From Pseudomonadota bacterium (lineage in GTDB: Bacteria; Pseudomonadota; Gammaproteobacteria; UBA5335), in contig PKDC01000021.1 of NCBI GenBank assembly GCA_002862435.1, forward strand, positions 1 through 37,148: a stretch of 37,148 nt of DNA, read 5' to 3'. Made by a program: the position numbers and the translations under genes. This document shows, piece by piece, positions 17,375 to 26,166 of this stretch. The notes below the pieces were generated by a model that ran no database searches, was not told where the DNA came from, and was given only the letters and a program-made list of their open reading frames with translations. Positions within the stretch are counted from its first letter, which is position 1. Each line of letters begins with the position of its first letter.

Positions 17375-18733
17375 ATGTCCGACACCGACCGTTCCGAAAA
17401 CCAGCAGCTTCGCACCACGGCCCTGCGTGATGCGCTGAACAGCGGCGCCTCCCAAAACGCTCGGCGCCTCCTGCAAACCCTGCATCCGGCGGAAATCGCC
17501 GCCCTGCTCGAGTCCACTCCCTCTCCGGAACGCGAGCTCATCTGGAATCTCGTCCCTGCGGAGGAGGATGGCGAAGTCCTGCTCCATGTGAACGACGCCG
17601 TTCGCAGCGCCTTGATTCGGCACATGGATCCCGCGGAGCTGGTCGCGGCCACCGAGAATCTCGACCTGGATGACTTGGCGGACCTCATCAATGACCTGCC
17701 CCAGGCCGTCACGCGGCGCTTGCTGCAAGCCATGGACCAGCAAGAGCGACTGCGCCTGGAAGCCGTGCTGTCCTATCCCCCGGAGAGTGCCGGCGGGTTG
17801 ATGAACCCGGAAGTCACGACCGTGCGCCCGGACGTGGCACTGGATGTCGTCATTCGTTATCTGCGCTTCAAGGCAGAGCTGCCCGACCAAACCGACCAGC
17901 TGGTGGTCGTGGACCGGTATGGACACTATGTCGGGGTGTTGCCGCTGCAGACCCTACTGGTCAGCGACCCTGATCAGACGGTTGCCGAGGTGATGGATAC
18001 CGAAGCAGAACCCATCGCCGTCGATCTGCCCGCTCGCAAGGTGGCCCAGCGTTTTGCCGATCGCGACCTGCTCTCGGCGCCGGTGGTCAATTCCGACGGT
18101 CAAGTCATTGGACGAATCACCATTGATGACGTGGTGGACGTGATCCGGGATGAAAGCGAACACTCGTTGATGAGTCAGGTCGGTTTGGACGAGGAGGAGG
18201 ATATGTTTGCGCCCGTCCTCGTCAGCTTCCGCCGCCGTACCGTGTGGCTGGGCATCAATCTGATCACGGCCTTCATTGCCTCGGCGGTGGTGGGCCTGTT
18301 CGAAGCCACGCTGCAACAGGTCGTGGCGCTGGCCGTGCTGATGCCCATCGTGGCCAGCATGGGCGGAATCGCCGGCAGCCAGACCCAGACGCTGATCATC
18401 CGCGGCCTGGCGCAAGGGCGGCTCACCGCCACCAATTCGCGCCGTTTCATCAACAAGGAACTGCTGCTGGGACTGCTCAATGGCCTGGCCTGGGCCATCG
18501 TCACCGCGCTGTTGGCTTATCTGTGGTTCGGGCGCACTGACTTGGCCGCCGTCATCGGCCTGGCCATGGTGGTCAATCTGTTGCTGGCCGCCACCAGCGG
18601 AATCGGGGTGCCGCTGTTGATGCGACGCCTGTCGATCGACCCCGCGCTGGCAGGCCATGTCGTGCTGACCACCGTCACCGATGTCGCGGGTTTTTTTGCT
18701 TTTCTGGGGCTGGGCAGCATTCTGCTGCGCTAA
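17375..18733 (+). CDS. mgtE: Magnesium transporter MgtE
   Basis: MgtE is a dimeric Mg2+-gated channel importing magnesium. The 452-residue product has the N-terminal superhelical MgtE domain (HPAEIAALLESTPSPERELIWNLV, AELVAATENLDLDDLADLINDLP), two CBS domains (MNPEVTTVRPDVALD... and VMDTEAEPIAVDLPARKVAQRF), the connecting helix region, and five membrane helices with the pore segment LMPIVASMGGIAGSQTQTLIIRGLA. The start at 17375 is preceded by GGAG seven bases upstream; the longer frame from 17252 is without family match. In Xanthomonas-type genomes mgtE closes a PTS gene cluster beginning at rpoN; here it follows rapZ directly. Confidence 0.95.
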   Translation: MSDTDRSENQQLRTTALRDALNSGASQNARRLLQTLHPAEIAALLESTPSPERELIWNLVPAEEDGEVLLHVNDAVRSALIRHMDPAELVAATENLDLDDLADLINDLPQAVTRRLLQAMDQQERLRLEAVLSYPPESAGGLMNPEVTTVRPDVALDVVIRYLRFKAELPDQTDQLVVVDRYGHYVGVLPLQTLLVSDPDQTVAEVMDTEAEPIAVDLPARKVAQRFADRDLLSAPVVNSDGQVIGRITIDDVVDVIRDESEHSLMSQVGLDEEEDMFAPVLVSFRRRTVWLGINLITAFIASAVVGLFEATLQQVVALAVLMPIVASMGGIAGSQTQTLIIRGLAQGRLTATNSRRFINKELLLGLLNGLAWAIVTALLAYLWFGRTDLAAVIGLAMVVNLLLAATSGIGVPLLMRRLSIDPALAGHVVLTTVTDVAGFFAFLGLGSILLR

Positions 18734-18834
18734 AGAACGGACTGGCAGCGGACTGGGTGCGCCACGAGGCCATTCCTTGTTAAAATCCGCCGCCCTTGTC
18801 GGCAATCCATCACAGCGCCCAGGATGAAACACGC

Positions 18835-19854
18835 ATGTTCAACGGCCTCACTCTCGCTGCTTTTTTGCAAGAGGAACAACGGCTGCACGGCCTGAGCCCG
18901 GATCTCGCCGGCGTGGTCGAGGACATGGCCCGGGCCATCAAGCAGATTGCCCATCACGTCAGCCAGGGCGCCTTGGGCGATGTCCTGGGCAGTACCGATG
19001 CCGTCAATATCCAGGGTGAGGTCCAGAAAAAGCTGGATGTGGAAGCCAACGACATCATCCTCCGATGTCACGAATCCTCGGGGCGGGTGGCTGCCATGGC
19101 CTCCGAGGAAATGGACTCCATTTACCTCCTGCCCATTGGCGAGCGACGCGGCGACTATCTGTTGGTGTTCGATCCCCTGGATGGCTCGACCAACATCGAC
19201 ATCAATCTCTCCATCGGGACCATTTTTTCCATCCTGCCCTGCCCCAGGGGAGTCAACGAACCGCGCGAAATCGATTTTCTTCAGCCCGGTCGCAACCAGG
19301 TCTGCGCCGGTTACGCCATTTATAGCCAGGCCACGGTGCTCGTGCTCACCTTGGGCCGCGGCGTCCACAGCTTCACGCTGGATCGCCAGATCGGCGAATT
19401 CTTTCTGGTCCAGCGCGACCTGCGCATCGCTCCCCAAGGCCACGAATACGCCATCAACACCTCCAACTGGCGCTTCTGGGAACCGCCGATCAGGCGTTAC
19501 ATTGAAGAATGTCATGCCGGGGAAACGGGCCCGCGCGGCAAGAATTTCAACATGCGCTGGATGGGGGCCATGGTGGCGGATTGTCATCGTGTGCTGAGTC
19601 GTGGCGGGGTTTTTCTATATCCCCGGGACCTGCGCGACCCCAACAAACCCGGCAAGTTGCGCCAGCTGTATGAGGCCAATCCCATCGCCCTGCTGACGGA
19701 ACAGGCGGGAGGAGTCGCCAGCACTGGACGGCGATCCATTCTGGATCTGATGCCCCAGACCCTGCACCAGCGCATCCCGGTGATTCTCGGTGCGCGGGAG
19801 GAAGTGCGTCTCATCGAAGACTATCACCTGGATCCCCCGCTGCAATCGATGTGA
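18835..19854 (+). CDS. fbp: Fructose-1,6-bisphosphatase class I
   Basis: FBPase hydrolyses fructose 1,6-bisphosphate to fructose 6-phosphate in gluconeogenesis and, in autotrophs, the Calvin cycle. The 339-residue product matches class I length and carries EVQKKLDVEANDII, AAMASEEMD, the metal site VFDPLDGSTNIDINLSIGTIF (from residue 111), GKNFNMRWMGAMVADCHR and the substrate-binding LLTEQAGGVASTGRRSILDLMP. AGGA lies about ten bases before the ATG. A TAAAAT element at 18781 could be its -10, but its -35 is unclear. No other Calvin-cycle gene is in the window, so autotrophy cannot be claimed from this. Confidence 0.96.
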   Translation: MFNGLTLAAFLQEEQRLHGLSPDLAGVVEDMARAIKQIAHHVSQGALGDVLGSTDAVNIQGEVQKKLDVEANDIILRCHESSGRVAAMASEEMDSIYLLPIGERRGDYLLVFDPLDGSTNIDINLSIGTIFSILPCPRGVNEPREIDFLQPGRNQVCAGYAIYSQATVLVLTLGRGVHSFTLDRQIGEFFLVQRDLRIAPQGHEYAINTSNWRFWEPPIRRYIEECHAGETGPRGKNFNMRWMGAMVADCHRVLSRGGVFLYPRDLRDPNKPGKLRQLYEANPIALLTEQAGGVASTGRRSILDLMPQTLHQRIPVILGAREEVRLIEDYHLDPPLQSM

Positions 19855-19873
19855 AACCGGTCTGGCTTGAACT

Positions 19874-19909
19874 CTCAAGCTTGAGTATGGCCGAGGCGTC
19901 CCCTAGAAT
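19874..19909 (+). promoter_or_regulatory. Promoter of the C39 peptidase/barrel pair with palindrome over -35
   Basis: TTGAGT (19881-19886), exactly 17 bases, then TAGAAT (19904-19909) make a good sigma-70 promoter. The 12-base perfect palindrome CTCAAGCTTGAG (19874-19885) covers the -35, and an 8-base inverted repeat CCGAGGCG/CGCCTCGG (19891-19898, 19915-19922) brackets the -10. Either could bind a regulator; that is inference. Confidence 0.6.
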
Positions 19910-20028
19910 GGCATCGCCTCGGCGGCGCTAAATCCCCGACCTTGGTATAGCGCCAAGGCGCACAGGATCCGCGGATCATGGGCCCCTTCGCAAGCAGCCG
20001 CATCACCTTTGCCACGCAAGGAACAGTC

Positions 20029-20760
20029 ATGGCTCTGCGCATATACGGCATTGCCCTCATGGGCCTCTTTTTGCTCCCCACCGCTTTGCTTGCTCGTTCA
20101 GGGCAAGTGGATGTCCCCATCCTGGGACCCAACGGCCCTGCCCGTGAACACATCGGCGTCACCTCCTGGAGCGCCCTCAAGGATGAAGGGGTCGTCCGCC
20201 AGCAGTATGATTTCAGCTGCGGCTCCGCATCATTGACCACGGTGTTGCAGGAATATATTGGCTTGAAGGTTTCCGAACCCGACGCCATGAACGGCATGTT
20301 GCGCTATGGGGAAACCCAGAAAATCGTCGAACGGCGCGGCTTCTCGCTCTTGGACATGAAGCGCTATACCGCCCAGATCGGATACCGCAGCGCCGGCTTC
20401 AAGGCCGAGTTCTCCGATCTGACCACGCTTGAACATCCAGGCATCGTGCCCATCAAGTACGCCGGTTTCGATCACTTCGTCGTGCTCAAGTCGATTCATG
20501 CCGGACACGTGATGATTGCCGATCCTGCCTTGGGCAATCTCACCATGACCACATCGCAGTTCCAGAAATTCTGGTCGCCACAGGTGGTTTTCGTCGTCTA
20601 TCCCAAAACGGGTGAAGAGAAAAATACGGGCCTTGCCCTATCCGACAATGATCTGAGCTTTATTGGCGAGGATCGCATCCGGCGCACTGCCTTACTCGAA
20701 ATCCCCGGGTTTTGGTCCGCTTTACAAAGCGCCAATTTCCGATCGGTGGGCATCCGCTGA
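20029..20760 (+). CDS. C39-like cysteine peptidase, exported, FapD-like
   Basis: The 243-residue product has a signal sequence (MALRIYGIALMGLFLLPTALLA, about residues 1-22) and a peptidase C39-like core. VRQQYDFSCGSASLTTVL holds the Cys64 nucleophile with Gln59 as oxyanion-hole candidate, FDHFVVL gives His149, and IADPALGN gives Asp165. Bacteriocin-type C39 domains are fused to ABC exporters; this one stands alone and is periplasmic, as is FapD in the Pseudomonas functional-amyloid operon. A ribosome binding site AAGGAA precedes ATG 20029. The next gene, 77 bases on, is an outer-membrane barrel resembling FapF. I infer that the peptidase processes a substrate or the transporter of that pore; the substrate is unknown. 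The C-terminal ~40 residues extend past the domain. Confidence 0.85.
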   Translation: MALRIYGIALMGLFLLPTALLARSGQVDVPILGPNGPAREHIGVTSWSALKDEGVVRQQYDFSCGSASLTTVLQEYIGLKVSEPDAMNGMLRYGETQKIVERRGFSLLDMKRYTAQIGYRSAGFKAEFSDLTTLEHPGIVPIKYAGFDHFVVLKSIHAGHVMIADPALGNLTMTTSQFQKFWSPQVVFVVYPKTGEEKNTGLALSDNDLSFIGEDRIRRTALLEIPGFWSALQSANFRSVGIR

Positions 20761-20837
20761 TTTCGGATCCGGCGCAATACCGAATCAAGCCATTTTCCAC
20801 GCATGCTTTTATTTCACCCAATCCACGGAAGACACCC

Positions 20838-21980
20838 ATGACGACATTTTCGGCATCTCTGCTCCGGACACGGGACCTGCCATGGAGCCGGGTTATCCTG
20901 GCTTCCATGACCGCCGTGAGTTTCCTGATCGCCATCGTTCCTCAGGCGACTTGGGCACAAACCTCACCAGAGGCCTCGCCCGAGGAACAGCAACGCGCCC
21001 GCGAAGTGCTGCGCCAAAAGGAATCCGACCCCAGTAAAGAGGAAAATCTCGAGCAGATCCTCAACCAGACCCAACTGGATTATTCCCTGGTAAAACAGGG
21101 CTGGTGGGATATTTTCCTGAATGTCGATTACACCTACTATGGCAACGCCCGTTCTCAGGATGCGCTGGTCCTCGAGCAAACCCGTTCTGGTCGCAACCAG
21201 GCGCCGACGCTGCAAGTCCTGGACTTCCGGCCCATCGACGTCGTACAGGATGCCCAGCATACCCTGACGCCGCGGCTAACCGTCGACTACGGCTTGCTTG
21301 ACAACCTGAGCCTGGGTTTTGCCCTCCCTGTGGTGGGCAAATATGACAACGTCGATGATGTCACCGAATTCAATATTGGCGATGTCTCCTTGCGCCTGCG
21401 CTGGCAGCCCTTTTCCGCCCTACCTGGGCAGGCACGCTGGACTGTGCTGGGAGAGGTCACCGCACCCACGGGTTCAAGCCCCTTTGAAACCGAGCTTGGC
21501 AATGAACTCGCCACTGGCGATGGTTTCTATTCCGCCAGCTTGGGCGTGAATGTTTCCAAGGTGATCGATCCTGTCGTGGCTTTCGCCTCCTTCAACCTGA
21601 TCCAGGGGTTCAAGGAAGACGGTCTTGATCAGGTTCGGCAAACGGTCGCCGGGGCGCCGTTGATCCTGACTGAAGTGGAGCCAGGCCTACAAGCACAACT
21701 TGGCCTGGGGGTCGCCTTCGCCCTTTCGTATGATGTTTCCATGACTTTCCAGTACCAGCTGGGATACGCTCAGGAAACGGACCTCAAGTTCAACAACGGC
21801 CAGTCCTTCTCGAGCCTGGACCAGACCATCGGTGTCTTTAATCTCACCACTGGCTTTCGCATGAGTCCCGACCGCGTGTTGAACGTATCCATCGGGTTTG
21901 GCAATACGGATGCATCCCCGGATATTTTCCTCGGCGTCAGCCTGCCCTTCACGGTGGAAAAGCTTTCCGAGCTGATTTGA
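20838..21980 (+). CDS. Outer-membrane beta-barrel protein, FapF/MetA-like transporter
   Basis: The 380-residue product has a long signal peptide (cleavage near residue 41, after ATWA), a charged helical stretch of about 35 residues (SPEEQQRAREVLRQKESD...) likely to form a coiled coil, and then alternating strands typical of a 12-stranded barrel: TPRLTVDYGLLDNLSLGFALPVVGKYDN, GDVSLRLRWQPF, WTVLGEVTAPTG, GFYSASLGVNVSKV, GVAFALSYDVSMTFQYQLGYAQ and LNVSIGFGNTDASPDIFLGVSLPF. The barrel resembles the MetA-pathway/phenol-degradation family to which the amyloid exporter FapF belongs, and FapF also has an N-terminal coiled coil. It shares a promoter with the C39 peptidase. No FapA, B, C or E gene is nearby. 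Alternative: a transporter for another solute. Confidence 0.75.
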   Translation: MTTFSASLLRTRDLPWSRVILASMTAVSFLIAIVPQATWAQTSPEASPEEQQRAREVLRQKESDPSKEENLEQILNQTQLDYSLVKQGWWDIFLNVDYTYYGNARSQDALVLEQTRSGRNQAPTLQVLDFRPIDVVQDAQHTLTPRLTVDYGLLDNLSLGFALPVVGKYDNVDDVTEFNIGDVSLRLRWQPFSALPGQARWTVLGEVTAPTGSSPFETELGNELATGDGFYSASLGVNVSKVIDPVVAFASFNLIQGFKEDGLDQVRQTVAGAPLILTEVEPGLQAQLGLGVAFALSYDVSMTFQYQLGYAQETDLKFNNGQSFSSLDQTIGVFNLTTGFRMSPDRVLNVSIGFGNTDASPDIFLGVSLPFTVEKLSELI

Positions 21981-22014
21981 TCTCGCCCCTTTGGGTTGCT
22001 TGGATTGACATCGT

Positions 22015-22042
22015 AGCGCCCGCCTTTTGGCGGGCGCTTTTT
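22015..22042 (+). terminator. Strong bidirectional terminator
   Basis: AGCGCCCGCC (22015-22024) and GGCGGGCGCT (22029-22038) form a perfect 10-base stem with a TTTT loop, followed by a run of T to 22042. It ends the barrel transcript and lies at the convergent end of the pilus ATPase genes. Confidence 0.92.
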
Positions 22043-23100
22043 CATGAGGAAAAATGGATCTTGGCTTCCAGGTTGGGCTGCGAATCCGCATGGGCAAGGG
22101 CCTCATCCTTGTCGATCAGATCGTCCCGATACAGCCTGTAGAGGACGGAATCCATATCCTGCATCCCGCGCACCTTGCTGTCTTCCATGGCCGGCTTGAT
22201 CTTGTCAAACTGACCCTTGGACACCAGTTCCGCGATATAGGGTGTATTGATCATCACTTCCACCGCCGGCAGGCGATGACCTGTCTTTCCCAACACCAGA
22301 CGCTGGGAAACAACGGCGCGCAAATAGAGCGACAGATCCAGAAACAGCTGATTATGCTGTTCGGCCGCGAAAAAATTGGCAATCCGATCCAGTGTCTGCG
22401 GTGCACTATTGGCGTGCAAGGTCGCCATCACCAGATGCCCCGTCCCGGCAAGCTCCAAGGTCGCAGCCAGCGTCTCCCGATCGCGAATTTCCCCCACCAT
22501 GATCACGTCGGGCGCCGATCGTAATGCGCTTTTCAGCGCTGCAGGATAGGACTGGGCATCAAGACCCAATTCGCGCTGATTGACCACTGATTTGCGACTC
22601 TCGAGATAGAATTCAATCGGATCCTCGATGGTGATGATATGACCAGAAATATGTTCATTCCGATGCTGCAACATGGCGGCCAAAGTCGTTGATTTGCCGC
22701 ATCCGGTCGAACCCACGACCAACACCAGCCCTTGGCGTTGCATCACCAGATCCTGCAGGACCAGGGGCAAACCCAGATCCCGGATGCGCGGCAGCGCGGG
22801 CTGCACAAAACGCACCACCAGCGCCAGTTGCCCACGCTGACGAAAAACGGTAAAGCGGAATCGCCCCACCTCGGGCAAGATATAGGAATATTCAAGCTGC
22901 CAGCGTTGCTCCAAAATTTCCCGCTCGCGCGTATTGAGCGTCTCATCGATCGCCTGCGCCACCTGCTCGGCCGTTAGCGGCATCTTCCCCACCGACCGGT
23001 TGCGCCCCTCCAGACGCAACTGCGGCAAAACACCCGGACTCAGGTAAAAATCCGAGGCGCGCTGTTCTACCATCATCTGCAGGTAGGATTTCAGGATCAT
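22042..23100 (-). CDS. Third PilT/PilU-family retraction ATPase
   Basis: The 352-residue product is a type IV pilus AAA-like ATPase of the PilT/PilU subfamily: N-terminal PAS-like domain (SDFYLSPGVLPQLRLEGR), Walker A GSTGCGKSTT, Asp box ITIEDPIEF, Walker B VIMVGEIRDRET and His box GTGHLVMATLHANS. It differs from the canonical GATGSGKS by a Cys in the P-loop, and lacks the AIRNLIRE sequence of PilT (MINTPYIAELVSKGQ instead), as PilU does. It is the last gene of a pilT-pilU-here operon; AAGGGG precedes the ATG. A specialised paralogue or backup of PilU is my inference. Confidence 0.88.
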   Translation of the reverse strand: MILKSYLQMMVEQRASDFYLSPGVLPQLRLEGRNRSVGKMPLTAEQVAQAIDETLNTREREILEQRWQLEYSYILPEVGRFRFTVFRQRGQLALVVRFVQPALPRIRDLGLPLVLQDLVMQRQGLVLVVGSTGCGKSTTLAAMLQHRNEHISGHIITIEDPIEFYLESRKSVVNQRELGLDAQSYPAALKSALRSAPDVIMVGEIRDRETLAATLELAGTGHLVMATLHANSAPQTLDRIANFFAAEQHNQLFLDLSLYLRAVVSQRLVLGKTGHRLPAVEVMINTPYIAELVSKGQFDKIKPAMEDSKVRGMQDMDSVLYRLYRDDLIDKDEALAHADSQPNLEAKIHFSS

Positions 23101-23131
23101 CGCTCAGCCCCTTGATAAAAGCGCGAACTGT

Positions 23132-24271
23132 TCATGGCGGCGCATCGACCAACACCATGCGTTCGTCATCATAGCGGCGCGAGGTCTTACGACTCTCCAG
23201 CTTGATGCGCAGACGCAATTCATTCTTGGAATCGGCATTGCGTAACACCTCCTCATAACTGATCTGATCGTTTTCGTAGAGATCAAACAGATATTGATCA
23301 AAGGTACACATGCCTTGGGCCGTTGACTTGGCCATCACCTCCTTGATCTGATGGACCGCGCCTTTGAAGATCAGATCTGCAATCAAAGGCGTGCCCAACA
23401 GAATCTCGAATGCCCCTACTCGACCCGATCCGCTGGCATGGGGAATGAGTCGCTGGGACACGATCGCGCGCAAATTGAGCGACAGATCCATCAGGACCTG
23501 CTCGCGTTTTTCCTGCGGAAACAGGTTCACGACTCGGTCCAGCGCCTGATTGGCGCTATTCGCGTGCAGTGTGCAGAGGCACAGATGGCCGGTTTCGGCG
23601 AACTGCAGGGCGTATTCCATGGTTTCGCGGTCACGCACCTCACCGATCAGAATCACGTCCGGCGCTTGCCGCAGGGTGTTCTTGAGGGCAATCCCCCAGT
23701 TCTCCGTATCCACTCCGACCTCGCGCTGGGTCACGATGCTGTTCATGTGGGGGTGAACGTATTCCACTGGGTCCTCGATGGTGATGATGTGGCCTTGGGC
23801 ATGGGCATTGCGATAGCCCAACATGGCAGCCAGGGTGGTGGATTTGCCCGAACCGGTGGCGCCCACCACAATCGCCAGCCCTCGCTTGGACATCACCACA
23901 TCACGCAATACATCGGGCAAACCCAAGGTATCGAAAGCAGGAATCTCGGTTTTGATGGTGCGCAAGACCAGTCCAACCCGTCCCTGCTGGACAAAGGCAT
24001 TGACCCGGAAACGACCGATGCCGCGCGGGGCCACGGCGAAGTTGCACTCATTCTTCCCTTCGAATTCACGGGCCTGGCGGTCATTCATGATGGCTCGCGC
24101 AATCGTGGCGGTATGCTCGGGCAAAAAGGGTTTCTCGGCCACGGGATTGAGCGCCCCATCCACCTTGATGGCAGGCGGAAACCCCGCCGTGATGAACAGA
24201 TCCGACCCCCCCCGACGGACCAACACCCGCAGCAAATCATGCATGATACGTACGGCCTGATCCCGATCCAT
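23132..24271 (-). CDS. pilU: Type IV pilus ATPase PilU
   Basis: PilU is a PilT-dependent retraction ATPase that raises the force of pilus retraction. The 379-residue product has SDLFITAGFPPAIKVDGALNPV, Walker A GATGSGKSTT, HIITIEDPVEYVH, Walker B VILIGEVRDRET and the His box ETGHLCLCTLHANSANQALDR. The C-terminal region GTPLIADLIFKGAVHQIKEVM is PilU-like rather than PilT's AIRNLIRE. The C-terminus, about 25 residues after NADSKNELRLRIKLESR, is rich in charged residues, as in PilU. AAGGGGG precedes the ATG 12 bases after the pilT stop. Confidence 0.94.
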   Translation of the reverse strand: MDRDQAVRIMHDLLRVLVRRGGSDLFITAGFPPAIKVDGALNPVAEKPFLPEHTATIARAIMNDRQAREFEGKNECNFAVAPRGIGRFRVNAFVQQGRVGLVLRTIKTEIPAFDTLGLPDVLRDVVMSKRGLAIVVGATGSGKSTTLAAMLGYRNAHAQGHIITIEDPVEYVHPHMNSIVTQREVGVDTENWGIALKNTLRQAPDVILIGEVRDRETMEYALQFAETGHLCLCTLHANSANQALDRVVNLFPQEKREQVLMDLSLNLRAIVSQRLIPHASGSGRVGAFEILLGTPLIADLIFKGAVHQIKEVMAKSTAQGMCTFDQYLFDLYENDQISYEEVLRNADSKNELRLRIKLESRKTSRRYDDERMVLVDAPP

Positions 24272-24283
24272 TGCCGATCCCCC

Positions 24284-25318
24284 TTAGAAATTTTCCTTGT
24301 GGGCCGCTTTCACCCGGGCGAGCTCCTTGGTGATCACGTTCTTGCGCACCAGATCGAGCAAACACTGATCCAGTGTCTGCATGCCGAATTGCTGACCCGT
24401 CTGGATCGAGGAATACATCTGGGCGATCTTGTTTTCCCGAATCAGATTGCGGATTGCGGGGGTGCCGATCATGATCTCGTGGGCTGCGATCCGACCGCCG
24501 GCCTTTTTCTTGAGCAGGGTTTGGGAAATGACTGCCTGCAGCGATTCCGACAACATGGCGCGCACCATGTCCTTTTCGGCGGCAGGAAACACGTCCACAA
24601 TGCGATCGATGGTCTTGGCGGCCGAGCTGGTATGCAGGGTCCCAAACACCATGTGCCCAGTCTCCGCCGCTGTCAGGGCCAGCCGGATGGTTTCCAGGTC
24701 GCGCATTTCACCCACCAGGATCACATCCGGATCCTCGCGCAGGGCCGAGCGCAGGGCCTGCGCAAAGGTATGGGTATCGCGCTTCAGTTCACGTTGGTTC
24801 ACCAGGCACCGCTTGCTGGGATGGACAAATTCGATGGGGTCTTCAATGGTGAGGATATGGGCAGCTTCGTTTTCATTGACATAGTCGACCATGGCCGCCA
24901 AGGTGGTGGACTTGCCGGAGCCGGTAGGACCGGTCACCAGCACGATCCCGCGGGGTTTCATGGCCAGATCTTTGAAGATGGCCGGACAGGCCAGTTGCTC
25001 CAGAGTGAGAATTTTTTCCGGGATGGTGCGGAACACCGCCGCCGGGCCTCGGCTCTGGTTGAAGGCATTGACGCGAAAACGTGCGACCCCGGCGATGGCG
25101 AAGGAAAAATCGGTTTCAAACTGCTCTTCATATTCCTTGCGCTGCCGGTCATTCATGATGTCGTAAATGAGATCATGGGTCTCCTTGGGATCCATGGCCG
25201 GCAAATTGATCCGCCGGATATCGCCATCGACCCGGATCATGGGTGGCAGGCCCGCCGAAAGATGCAGGTCGGAAGCCCCATTTTTGACGGAAAACGACAG
25301 CAGTTGCGCGATATCCAT
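24284..25318 (-). CDS. pilT: Type IV pilus retraction ATPase PilT
   Basis: PilT hydrolyses ATP at the inner-membrane base of the pilus to depolymerise pilin, driving twitching motility and DNA uptake. The 344-residue product equals the usual PilT length and begins MDIAQLLSFSVKNGASDLHLSAGLPPMIRVDGD. It has Walker A GPTGSGKSTT near residue 130, ILTIEDPIEFVH, Walker B VILVGEMRDLET, His box ETGHMVFGTLHTSSA and the PilT-specific AIRNLIRENK. An upstream in-frame start at 25387 lies over yggS and is not used. It is divergent from yggS with only 46 bases between starts, the Pseudomonas arrangement. No other pilus genes are in the window. Confidence 0.97.
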   Translation of the reverse strand: MDIAQLLSFSVKNGASDLHLSAGLPPMIRVDGDIRRINLPAMDPKETHDLIYDIMNDRQRKEYEEQFETDFSFAIAGVARFRVNAFNQSRGPAAVFRTIPEKILTLEQLACPAIFKDLAMKPRGIVLVTGPTGSGKSTTLAAMVDYVNENEAAHILTIEDPIEFVHPSKRCLVNQRELKRDTHTFAQALRSALREDPDVILVGEMRDLETIRLALTAAETGHMVFGTLHTSSAAKTIDRIVDVFPAAEKDMVRAMLSESLQAVISQTLLKKKAGGRIAAHEIMIGTPAIRNLIRENKIAQMYSSIQTGQQFGMQTLDQCLLDLVRKNVITKELARVKAAHKENF

Positions 25319-25364
25319 GGCGATCCCGACATTCCCCGTGACTGACCCTAAGATTAACGACAGG

Positions 25365-26087
25365 ATGACCACGGACCTTAATATCAAGTCTCCCGATGAG
25401 CAGGAACGTCGCTATCGGGCCGTGCGGGAACGCATCCGCCAAGCAGTCATGGGCGCCGGACGCGACCCCACCGAGATCTGTCTGCTAGCGGTGAGCAAGG
25501 GGCATCCCGTTCAGGCCCTCGACACCCTGCAGCGTCTGGGGCAACGCGACTTCGGCGAAAGCCATCTCCAGGAAGCCCTGCCCAAGCTCGACACACTCGC
25601 TGGCCATAATCTGAACTGGCATTTCATTGGGCCGCTGCAGGCCAACAAATGCCGTGATATCGCCGCCCGCTTCGACTGGGTGCACAGCCTGGACCGGCCA
25701 CAGTTGGCTGAACGGCTCAACCGGCTTCGACCGCAGCATCTGCCTCCCCTCCAGGTCTGCCTGCAAGTGAAGCTCAGCGCGGAACCCCAGAAATCCGGCG
25801 TGCAACCCGAGGATCTTGCGCTGCTGGCCGAAACCGTGGCGGGTCTCCCCCGCCTGCGCTTGCGCGGCCTGATGACCATTCCCCAAGCATCCCGCGAACA
25901 ATCCGAGCAACGCGCCGTCTATGCCCGATTGCGCGCACTATTCAATCATCTGCGTAGCGCCGGCCATGGTTTGGACACACTGTCCATGGGCATGTCGGAA
26001 GACCTGGAAGCCGCCATTCTGGAAGGCAGCACGCTGGTGCGAGTCGGCACGGCATTATTCGGTCCCCGCCCTGCGGCGCGGACTTGA
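25365..26087 (+). CDS. yggS: YggS family PLP homeostasis protein
   Basis: YggS/PLPBP binds pyridoxal 5'-phosphate without a known enzymatic reaction and keeps cellular B6 and amino-acid pools balanced. The 240-residue product has the PLP-binding lysine in CLLAVSKGHP (Lys45), FGESHLQEALPKLD, LNWHFIGPLQANKCRDIAARFDWVHSLDR and the C-terminal GLDTLSMGMSEDLEAAILEGSTLVRVGTALFG, the phosphate-binding block. The start at 25365 gives the family length; its ribosome binding site is weak. It is followed by proC 79 bases on. Confidence 0.96.
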   Translation: MTTDLNIKSPDEQERRYRAVRERIRQAVMGAGRDPTEICLLAVSKGHPVQALDTLQRLGQRDFGESHLQEALPKLDTLAGHNLNWHFIGPLQANKCRDIAARFDWVHSLDRPQLAERLNRLRPQHLPPLQVCLQVKLSAEPQKSGVQPEDLALLAETVAGLPRLRLRGLMTIPQASREQSEQRAVYARLRALFNHLRSAGHGLDTLSMGMSEDLEAAILEGSTLVRVGTALFGPRPAART

Positions 26088-26166
26088 AGCGAGCCGGTTG
26101 CACGCCACGCACGGGATGCCGATCATAGGGCCCGCAATTCACCTTCCCGGAAGCGGACACGACGGC

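Noticed and set aside
18758..18786. Promoter for fbp with TAAAAT at 18781
   Set aside because: The -10 is acceptable but no -35 is present at 16-18 bases, so it is not listed as a feature.
23351..25345. Open frame of 664 codons antisense to pilU and pilT
   Set aside because: It crosses two clear ATPase genes and their gap, with no ribosome binding site or recognisable domain.
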